Assembly: GCA_025362765.1 (NCBI GenBank)
Contig: JANYFI010000248.1
Location: forward strand, 1-5,753
Origin: Ferruginibacter sp.
GTDB lineage: Bacteria > Bacteroidota > Bacteroidia > Chitinophagales > Chitinophagaceae
DNA length: 5,753 nt
Direction: 5' to 3'
Shown here piece after piece: positions 1 to 4,343 of the stretch (its first letter is position 1; each line of letters begins with the position of its first letter). The position numbers and the translations under genes are program-made. The notes under the pieces are model-generated. The model saw nothing but the letters and a program-made list of their open reading frames with translations. It searched no databases and was not told the origin of the DNA.

Positions 1-288
1 AAAAACTTTGAAACCGAAATTGACATGGAAATAACAATATCATCCCATGTAGCTATGTACGAAGAGATTTATGCATGGGCAATTGAAAATGGAGTACCAA
101 GATTAGCCGCTAAAACATTAAAGCAAAAGGAAAACCTGTTAGGTATCCATAGGAGACCATCAGTTAAAATAAATAAAAAAACTGATTACAACATAGTAAA
201 GCATGTTGAATACGATACATCTCTTTTATCCCCTGAAAAGAAGGCAAGGTTGGAGTTTTTATTAAATAAAATAAAACCTGAAGAATAA
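1..288 (+). CDS. C-terminal part of unrecognised protein (5' end outside window)
   Basis: The reading frame is open from the first base of the window to the TAA at 286-288. An ATG at 25 would give 87 residues, but the eight codons before it are also open and there is no ribosome-binding site or promoter near it, so this is more likely the tail of a longer gene than a complete one. The visible product is mixed-charge and soluble. It has a probable amphipathic helix (YEEIYAWAIENG), then a basic middle segment rich in Lys and Arg (HRRPSVKINKK) and a charged C-terminal helix ending in KIKPEE. There is no membrane segment or catalytic motif. I do not recognise the family. It lies 62 bases before the next plus-strand gene and could be cotranscribed with it. 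Real coding is likely given the codon pattern; function is unknown. Confidence 0.55.
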   Translation, partial: KNFETEIDMEITISSHVAMYEEIYAWAIENGVPRLAAKTLKQKENLLGIHRRPSVKINKKTDYNIVKHVEYDTSLLSPEKKARLEFLLNKIKPEE

Positions 289-350
289 ATAAAGTTTGGA
301 CTGCTTTTTAAGTAATCTTTATTACCACCCTAAAATATTTGGTCATAATA

Positions 351-947
351 ATGAAATTGAATCAACATAGCGGAACGTTAACAATCGAAAGAATGTTGAA
401 AATAAATATCAATGTATTGCAGACTAACGGTTATGTACGGGAAGGAGCGATCAACGAAGGAACTTTTCAGAATAACGAATATGAAACTCTATTTCATATT
501 CATAGCGATTGTAGCAGTGCTGAAAGGCGAATAACTATAAAATACCAAGAGCCAAATGGTAGTGCCATAATTGAGCAGGTATTAAGAATAGAAGCAATAA
601 AGTCAAACTTGGGAAAGGGATATAATCTGTACTTTATATGCCAGGCCTCCGGTCTCAGATGTAAAATAATGTACTTTGATCCAGCAGTAAATCTCTTAGT
701 ATGCAGAAAAGCATTTACCAAAAGAATTTATTACCTCACCGAAACATTAAAAAAACGTGACAGATTATTTGCCTATTCAGAAACCAATCAAAAGAAATTA
801 TTTAAGGCTTTCTTGCAGGTAAAAAAGAAAGGGTTTAAGGACGGACAGCCAATACTTTTTCAAAAGATAAAGAGATTAGAAGACAGGAAGATACTGTTGG
901 GAAGGTTGCTACATGAGTTCCATGAGAGCAATTCTATCCAAAATTAA
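351..947 (+). CDS. Hypothetical protein with degenerate zinc-ribbon layout
   Basis: The product is 198 residues from ATG 351; a TTG at 339 is in frame but less likely. I do not know a function. The layout resembles a widespread family of short uncharacterised bacterial proteins often found in mobile or accessory DNA. Residues 9-32 (TLTIERMLKININVLQTNGY) fit its N-terminal pattern of a short helix followed by a Gly-containing turn. Residues 45-85 look like beta strands. Residues 93-128 fit a zinc-ribbon-like core, with FIC at 95-97, Cys104, KIMYF at 105-109, VCRKAF at 117-122, then IYY. Only three of the expected cysteines remain (97, 104, 118), so metal binding is doubtful. The C-terminal 70 residues are very basic (KKRDR, KKKGFK), suggesting nucleic-acid contact. 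The family assignment is from remembered pattern, not a search. No terminator follows. Confidence 0.6.
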   Translation: MKLNQHSGTLTIERMLKININVLQTNGYVREGAINEGTFQNNEYETLFHIHSDCSSAERRITIKYQEPNGSAIIEQVLRIEAIKSNLGKGYNLYFICQASGLRCKIMYFDPAVNLLVCRKAFTKRIYYLTETLKKRDRLFAYSETNQKKLFKAFLQVKKKGFKDGQPILFQKIKRLEDRKILLGRLLHEFHESNSIQN

Positions 948-983
948 TCAACCACAAATCGCACTAAATGAGCAAAACAAACA

Positions 984-1073
984 ATGCCTAAACAATTATT
1001 CCACTTTACACATAGCAGCCCGGAGATAACCACACTGGAAGATTTATTAGTAAGCAAGGATTCACCTGCATAA
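984..1073 (+). CDS. Possible 29-residue small ORF
   Basis: ATG at 984 opens 29 codons ending at TAA 1071-1073. The peptide begins MPKQLFHF and ends SKDSPA, with a mildly amphipathic middle (EITTLEDLLVS). There is no Shine-Dalgarno sequence, no good promoter and no recognised family. The frame ends seven bases before the CTG at which a hydrophobic open frame begins (1081), so the two could be a leader and follower. Equally, both may be decay remnants in a gene-poor gap. This is listed for completeness. Confidence 0.15.
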   Translation: MPKQLFHFTHSSPEITTLEDLLVSKDSPA

Positions 1074-1089
1074 AGGAAGGCTGGTAATA

Positions 1090-1200
1090 TTGATCCTGCT
1101 GATCATTTTTGTAGTAGTATTGATCCGGGCTATAAACTTCAGGTGTTGTCAAATTATTCATAGCTACCATAACATCGATGTGAATAACGCAAATAGATAA
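1090..1200 (+). CDS. Possible single-pass membrane micro-protein
   Basis: An open frame from TTG 1090 (or CTG 1081) to TAA 1198-1200 encodes 36 to 39 residues. The N-terminal part is almost purely hydrophobic (ILLIIFVVVLI), followed by Arg, a CC pair and a polar tail (HNIDVNNANR). This is the layout of a one-helix inner-membrane miniprotein with a cytoplasmic or periplasmic tail. GGAAGG at 1075-1080 lies nine bases before the TTG, a good Shine-Dalgarno match in a window where such sites are rare. Against it are the non-ATG start, the short length and the absence of a recognised family. It ends across the TGTGAATA half-site of the downstream control region. Confidence 0.22.
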   Translation: MILLIIFVVVLIRAINFRCCQIIHSYHNIDVNNANR

Positions 1201-1268
1201 AAGTAAAATTTAAAAAATATGCCGCTTGTCCTTGTATTTTACCGCTCATCATCATCCTGCGTTAATAT

Positions 1269-1287
1269 TATTCACAAAATGTGAATA
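1269..1287. promoter_or_regulatory. Perfect 19-bp palindromic operator candidate
   Basis: TATTCACA at 1269-1276, a three-base AAA spacer, and TGTGAATA at 1280-1287 form an exact inverted repeat. A third copy of the half-site (TGTGAATA) occurs at 1179-1186. The palindrome ends 15 bases before the TAnnTTTG element and covers the place where the -33 element would lie, so a bound dimer would block RNA polymerase. This arrangement is typical of an autoregulated gene pair. The regulator is unknown; the small protein encoded at 1356 is one candidate. Confidence 0.55.
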
Positions 1288-1302
1288 TGTAATTACAGGC
1301 TT

Positions 1303-1310
1303 TACTTTTG
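1303..1310 (+). promoter_or_regulatory. Bacteroidota -7 promoter element (TACTTTTG)
   Basis: TACTTTTG matches the Bacteroidota sigma-factor consensus TAnnTTTG exactly. Transcription would start near 1314, giving a leader of about 42 bases before the ATG at 1356. A good TTG-type -33 element is not obvious; that position is occupied by the 1269-1287 palindrome. Confidence 0.55.
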
Positions 1311-1355
1311 ATTTATTCATTGATAGCTATTCAGATACCTAAAACATTCCATCAC

Positions 1356-1526
1356 ATGACCGACTTAGCCATCCAAAAGCAGATTGATGCTATTAAGCAG
1401 GCAGCCAAAAAAGCAACTCAGACAAAAGAAACAGCCATTAAATTTCTTATTGATGCTGGTATTATGCCTCCCCCAATTTTAAAGGTAAAATGTGATTCAA
1501 AAGTGGCACAACACAGTTCAAATTAA
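1356..1526 (+). CDS. Small basic protein, candidate antitoxin partner of the ADP-ribosyltransferase
   Basis: The product is 56 residues from ATG 1356 (in-frame TTG at 1308 lies inside the promoter, so it is rejected). The N-terminal two thirds is a Lys- and Ala-rich helix region (IQKQIDAIKQAAKKATQTKE) ending in AIKFLIDAGI at about residues 27-36. The pattern 'K-A-T/S-x-S/T-K-E-x-A-x-x-F-L-x-x-A-G-I' recurs, as I recall, in small proteins encoded just upstream of toxins or defence enzymes. The tail (PPPILKVKCDSKVAQHSSN) is polar and probably flexible. Its stop codon abuts the TTG start of the ADP-ribosyltransferase gene with no gap and in the same frame, so the two are almost certainly cotranscribed and translationally coupled. 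An antitoxin or immunity role, perhaps with DNA binding to the upstream palindrome, is inferred from position; nothing in the sequence proves it. Confidence 0.6.
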   Translation: MTDLAIQKQIDAIKQAAKKATQTKETAIKFLIDAGIMPPPILKVKCDSKVAQHSSN

Positions 1527-2141
1527 TTGGCTTTCCATTATCCATCTCAAATCTTTGGGTTTCATAGTTGCGATAGAGAAGTAGGGTTGAAAATAATAAA
1601 TGGCAAAGATAGTTTGAAGCCAAGTCTCAATAGTTGGGACTGGTTAGGTGGAGGTATTTATTTTTGGGAACAAAATCCCGGTAGGGCTTTGGAGTATGCG
1701 GAAGAATGTGCTAAGAAAACCCAATTTTTTCGTGGTGAGATTAAAAATCCCTTCGTAATAGGTGCAATAATTAATTTAGGCAATTGCCTTAATTTGCTTG
1801 AATCAAAGTCCGCTATAATACTCAAACAAGCGCATAAAGTCTTAGGCGAAACAAAACTTCTTAGTGGTACAGCAATGCCAAAAAATAAAGGCGCAAATAG
1901 GGCATTAGATTGTGCTGTTATTCAAACAGTACACCAATCCAATAAAGAATCAAACAGCGGTATTGTGTATGACACAATTAGAAGTTCTTTTGCTGAAGGG
2001 GGCGAAGTTTACCCCGGCTCAATATTCACAGACAGATTGCATATAGAGGTTTGTGTCATAAATCCAGATATGATCTTGGGGTATTATCTCCCACAGCCAG
2101 TTGAAAAATATAATCCATATTTGAATAAGGATTATAAATGA
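1527..2141 (+). CDS. PARP-fold ADP-ribosyltransferase-like protein, candidate toxin/defence effector
   Basis: The product is 204 residues if read from the TTG at 1527; no ATG is available before residue 117. The order of motifs matches the H-Y-E class of mono- and poly-ADP-ribosyltransferases. GFHSCDR at residues 11-17 supplies the His (H13) of the first motif. A loop ends in WLGGGIYFWE at 39-48, the G-x-YF motif with Y45, followed by the NAD-site helix PGRALEYAEECA. Near the end LHIEVCVINP at 171-180 offers E174 as the catalytic acid. Middle conserved-looking blocks are VIGAIINLGNCLNL, NRALDCAVI and YDTIRSSFAEGGEVYPG. There is no signal peptide or membrane segment, so it should act in the cytoplasm, transferring ADP-ribose from NAD to a protein or nucleic acid target that cannot be read from sequence. 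The pairing with a small upstream gene under a palindromic operator suggests a toxin-antitoxin or anti-phage unit. The fold call is confident; target and role are inferred. Confidence 0.72.
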   Translation: MAFHYPSQIFGFHSCDREVGLKIINGKDSLKPSLNSWDWLGGGIYFWEQNPGRALEYAEECAKKTQFFRGEIKNPFVIGAIINLGNCLNLLESKSAIILKQAHKVLGETKLLSGTAMPKNKGANRALDCAVIQTVHQSNKESNSGIVYDTIRSSFAEGGEVYPGSIFTDRLHIEVCVINPDMILGYYLPQPVEKYNPYLNKDYK

Positions 2142-2167
2142 AAAAATTCGGTATCAATGACGGTTAG
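2138..2167 (+). pseudogene. Nine-codon stub overlapping the end of the ADP-ribosyltransferase gene
   Basis: An ATG at 2138 overlaps the TGA at 2139-2141 in the ATGA arrangement typical of coupled operon genes. It opens MKKFGIND then G and stops at TAG 2165-2167. This may be the beginning of a third operon gene now lost, since the DNA after it (tandem repeat, terminator) belongs to something else. It may also be chance. Confidence 0.2.
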
Positions 2168-2170
2168 CAG

Positions 2171-2192
2171 GTAGTGAAACCAGTAGTGAAAC
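2171..2192. repeat. Two-copy tandem repeat GTAGTGAAAC
   Basis: GTAGTGAAAC occurs at 2171-2180 and again at 2183-2192 with a CA spacer, a period of 12 bases. It lies just after the stub frame at the end of the ADP-ribosyltransferase operon and could mark a recombination or deletion junction. Two copies are too few for a firm reading. Confidence 0.4.
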
Positions 2193-2198
2193 GTATAT

Positions 2199-2243
2199 AA
2201 AATAAAAAACCGTTAACACATTGATAAACAACGAATTAACGGT
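2199..2243 (-). terminator. Intrinsic terminator of the minus-strand RNA gene
   Basis: ACCGTTAA (2209-2216) and TTAACGGT (2236-2243) form an eight-bp stem with a 19-base loop, in which TTG and CAA can pair further. On the minus strand the stem is followed by TTTTTTATTT (2208-2199), a good U-run. It lies about ten bases past the tRNA-like 3' domain, so it most likely ends that transcript. The plus side of the stem has no U-run, so it would serve the ADP-ribosyltransferase operon poorly. Confidence 0.7.
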
Positions 2244-2253
2244 AGCTTAAAGC

Positions 2254-2404
2254 TGTAGGGGGAGGGATCGAACCTCCACGGAGCAGTTAGTTGTAGCACA
2301 AAGTTGAGTGGTCGACCCTGGTCGAGTCTGCATTGCTGCAGGCACGGCTCTATGCTATATTTATCCTGTTACCTCCACCCCCGAGACAAGAGGGCATGTC
2401 TGCC
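2254..2404 (-). ncRNA. Structured small RNA with a tRNA-like T-arm at its 3' end, family unknown
   Basis: By hand count the block 2251-2400 is about 55% GC while 2401-2560 is about 21%, the usual mark of a structured RNA in an AT-rich genome. Read on the minus strand, 5' to 3', it contains: hairpin GGCA-GACA-TGCC (2404-2393); a G-rich segment GGGGGTGGAGG (2382-2372); hairpin CTGCA-GCAA-TGCAG with a GNRA tetraloop (2341-2328); hairpin TCGAC-CAGG-GTCGA (2325-2312); and a canonical T-arm, GGAGG-TTCGATC-CCTCC (2277-2261), with the T54-T55-C56-R57-A58 signature. After the T-arm comes CCCTACA, without an encoded CCA. An exact TAnnTTTG promoter precedes it and an intrinsic terminator follows. No matching D-arm, anticodon arm or seven-base acceptor partner exists, so it is not a tRNA, and it is too short and lacks the 5' consensus for tmRNA. 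The true 5' end is probably nearer 2442. Confidence 0.55.
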
Positions 2405-2446
2405 AAAAATTTCATCACCCCACAATTTTAAAGAACATTTATTGTG

Positions 2447-2454
2447 CAAATCTA
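2447..2454 (-). promoter_or_regulatory. Minus-strand -7 element TAGATTTG for the structured RNA
   Basis: The plus sequence CAAATCTA is TAGATTTG on the minus strand, an exact TAnnTTTG match. Transcription would begin near 2442 and run through the GC-rich structured block to the terminator near 2200, giving an RNA of roughly 240 bases. A TTG-type -33 element at the expected distance is not clear. Confidence 0.45.
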
Positions 2455-2528
2455 TACAAAATGCCATTGTGTTGAATATATTTTACTAATTATTTTAAAA
2501 AAATAGAAAATATTTAACCATTTGTACA

Positions 2529-2536
2529 TATATTTG
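2529..2536 (+). promoter_or_regulatory. -7 promoter element TATATTTG for the Lrp/AsnC gene
   Basis: TATATTTG matches TAnnTTTG exactly and lies 25 bases before the ATG at 2562, predicting a leader of about 20 bases. The DNA upstream to 2455 is extremely AT-rich and holds no other recognisable signal. Confidence 0.5.
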
Positions 2537-2561
2537 AATAGTTATCAAAATAAAAATAGAA

Positions 2562-3035
2562 ATGGCTGCTAAATTAAATCTTGACAAACTTGATTTGCAA
2601 ATTATTCATGAAATGATGGAGACTGCTGAAATTTCTTATGCTGAATTGGGAAAGAAATTGTTTGTTAGCGGCGGTACCATACACGTTCGTATCAAAAAAC
2701 TACAAGAGTTCGGAATCGTTAAAGGTACTAAACTTAATGTAGATATCAGGCAGTTAGGGTATGATATTACCGCTTTTGTAGGAATATATTTAGAAAAAAG
2801 TTCTCTTTATGACGCCGTTGCAAAAGAATTGATGAATATACCTGAAATTGTCAGGCTGAATTATATAACCGGAAATTACAGCATGTTTATAGAAATTGTT
2901 TGTAAAGACATCACACAACTACGCTACGTATTGCATGATGCTTTACAAAAAATAAAAGGCATTGACCGCACTGAAACTTTTATTTCGCTGGAGGAAGGAT
3001 TTAACAGAAATGTGCAGGTAGCACCGGTAGATTAA
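2562..3035 (+). CDS. Lrp/AsnC-family transcriptional regulator
   Basis: The product is 157 residues, the usual length for this family. Residues 6-55 form the winged helix-turn-helix: LDKLDLQIIHEMMETAEISYAEL is the typical opening (D-x-x-D-x-x-I-l-x-x-L), followed by the recognition helix VSGGTIHVRIKKLQEFGIVKG. Residues about 65-150 form the RAM effector-binding domain: a beta strand ITAFVGIYLE, helix, then VRLNYITGNYSMFIEIVCKD containing the family's G-x-y-D/S turn, and a final TETFISLEE strand. Such proteins form octamers or larger assemblies, bind small molecules (often amino acids) and activate or repress genes for amino-acid metabolism or transport. The gene stands alone, with its own promoter and no good Shine-Dalgarno site. 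It converges on the ABC permease gene with a 40-base gap in which I see no terminator hairpin. The ligand and targets cannot be told from sequence. Confidence 0.92.
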   Translation: MAAKLNLDKLDLQIIHEMMETAEISYAELGKKLFVSGGTIHVRIKKLQEFGIVKGTKLNVDIRQLGYDITAFVGIYLEKSSLYDAVAKELMNIPEIVRLNYITGNYSMFIEIVCKDITQLRYVLHDALQKIKGIDRTETFISLEEGFNRNVQVAPVD

Positions 3036-3075
3036 TGGGCTGATAGCAGACAATGAGTGGCCAGTTGCACAAATT

Positions 3076-4182
3076 TTAAAAACTGCTCTTTACATCCACG
3101 GCATCGCGTAAGCCATTTCCCAATAAATTAAATGCAAGCACCAGTAACATAATGGCAAAACCCGGCACCAGTGCCAGAATCGCATTGTGGGTAATAATAA
3201 AATTATAATTCTCCCTAATCATTAATCCCCAGCTTGGTTGCGGTGGCTGTACCCCAATTCCCAAAAAGCTTAAACCGGCCTCAATAATAATGGCAGTAGC
3301 AAAATTTCCTGCTGCTATTACCAATACTGGTCCCATAATATTGGGTAGAATATGGCGCAAAATAATTCTGCCGTTGCTAAAGCCCATTGTTTTGGCTGCC
3401 TGTATATATTCCATTTCCATTATGGCCATTACCTGGCCACGGATGAGGCGTGCGACGCCTACCCACATGGTAAGCCCTACTGCTATGAAAATTTGCCAAA
3501 ATCCCTTACCTAAAGCCATTGTTATGGCAAATACCAACAGCAAAGTAGGAATACTCCAGGTAACATTTACCAGCCACATAATCAGGTCGTCTACCCATCC
3601 TCGAAAATAGCCCGCAATAGCGCCCAGCACTATACCTAAAGTGAGTGAAATCAACACCGCAATAAGGCCTACGGCAAGGCTAACCCTGGTACCGATAATT
3701 AACCTGCTTAAAATGTCGCGGCCAAATTTGTCTGTTCCCAGGTAATATTTTTTCGTTACAATATTTTGCTGAAGCAATTGGCCGGGTATGTTATTAGTGA
3801 GTTGGTTTACGGAATAGATTTGCTGCACACTGGTATCTTCATCCACAAATTTGTTAACAATTAATGAATCACCCTTTACCTGGTATTTGCTAATGGGCAG
3901 GTATCGGTAATCTTCTGCACGGCCGGTAATTAATTGTGTAAAACATCCGGTGGTACGGTGTTTTTCGCCCGGAATTTTTAAAAAGAGTTGTGTATATCCG
4001 GGATTTTTTGCCTGTATCTCTACTGTCTGCAAATCTGCATCTGGTGTTACGTCCGGCGCCACCAGGTATCCAAAGAAAGACATAAAAATGGCTATCCCAA
4101 TAATCAATAAACCCACCAGGGCACCTATATTTTTTTTCAGCTTATGCCAGGTTTGTGCACTAAACGAAGATGATTGCTCCAT
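3076..4182 (-). CDS. OppC/DppC-type ABC transporter permease
   Basis: The 368-residue integral membrane protein is one of the two permeases of a peptide or nickel-type ABC importer. TM1 spans about residues 18-42. Then comes an extracytoplasmic insertion of about 100 residues (43-147), longer than in E. coli OppC or DppC, followed by the family signature LGTDKFGRDILSR at 148-160. Five further membrane segments lie between 165 and 355. The EAA loop that contacts the ATPase is at 258-281 (EYIQAAKTMGFSNGRIIL...LPN). After it come EAGLSFLGIGVQPPQPSWG (301-319) and the C-terminal FNLLGNGLRDAVD, both typical of the C-type subunit. No binding protein, ATPase or partner permease is encoded nearby, so this is an isolated gene, which is common for these importers in Bacteroidota. 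The substrate is undetermined, most likely oligopeptides. The start ATG at 4182 has no Shine-Dalgarno sequence but an A/T-rich leader. Confidence 0.93.
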   Translation of the reverse strand: MEQSSSFSAQTWHKLKKNIGALVGLLIIGIAIFMSFFGYLVAPDVTPDADLQTVEIQAKNPGYTQLFLKIPGEKHRTTGCFTQLITGRAEDYRYLPISKYQVKGDSLIVNKFVDEDTSVQQIYSVNQLTNNIPGQLLQQNIVTKKYYLGTDKFGRDILSRLIIGTRVSLAVGLIAVLISLTLGIVLGAIAGYFRGWVDDLIMWLVNVTWSIPTLLLVFAITMALGKGFWQIFIAVGLTMWVGVARLIRGQVMAIMEMEYIQAAKTMGFSNGRIILRHILPNIMGPVLVIAAGNFATAIIIEAGLSFLGIGVQPPQPSWGLMIRENYNFIITHNAILALVPGFAIMLLVLAFNLLGNGLRDAVDVKSSF

Positions 4183-4218
4183 AGTTAATTATGACTATTT
4201 CTACTGGTGTGATAATTT

Positions 4219-4226
4219 CAAAATTA
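4219..4226 (-). promoter_or_regulatory. Minus-strand -7 element TAATTTTG for the permease gene
   Basis: Plus CAAAATTA is TAATTTTG on the minus strand, an exact TAnnTTTG match. It predicts a start near 4214 and a leader of about 30 bases before the permease ATG. The permease is therefore probably transcribed on its own rather than only from the glycosyltransferase promoter upstream. Confidence 0.42.
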
Positions 4227-4343
4227 GCGTCTTAAATCTTTTGTTACACGAATTATACCACACTAATTCATCATCTACCTAATTCATGATACCATCTCCA
4301 AATTGGCGTAGTTAAGTTAAACTTATCATAAGACAACAAAAAA

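Larger units (their letters stand above)
948..1302. other. Gene-poor stretch with two micro-ORFs
   Basis: About 355 bases lie between two plus-strand genes with no convincing ordinary gene on either strand. It holds a 29-codon open frame (984-1073), a 39-codon hydrophobic open frame (1081-1200), a TGTGAATA half-site (1179-1186) and a perfect palindrome (1269-1287). The last two probably belong to the control region of the gene pair that starts at 1356. No transposon ends, tRNA or terminator hairpin with a U-run was found here. Confidence 0.6.

Noticed and set aside
500..721. Minus-strand open frame inside the zinc-ribbon-like gene
   Set aside because: Shadow of the plus-strand gene, with no promoter or recognisable motif.
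2254..2384. A complete tRNA or a tmRNA gene on the minus strand
   Set aside because: The T-arm is perfect, but no seven-base partner for CCCTACA, no D-arm and no anticodon arm exist at usable distances. The tmRNA 5' consensus (GGGGCTGA then TTCGAC) and length are missing.
2304..2489. Plus-strand open frame of 61 codons
   Set aside because: It runs through the structured GC-rich RNA block, has Cys- and His-rich composition unlike a real protein here, no promoter or ribosome-binding site, and ends in AT-rich intergenic DNA.
3290..4282. Plus-strand open frames opposite the permease gene (3290-3610 and 3950-4282)
   Set aside because: They lie antisense to a clearly coding, well-conserved permease and have no family resemblance or start signals.
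4314..4332. Short palindromes AAGTT-A-AACTT and CTTAT-C-ATAAG after the glycosyltransferase gene as a terminator
   Set aside because: Stems are five A/T-rich pairs with almost no loop and no U-run follows on the minus strand.
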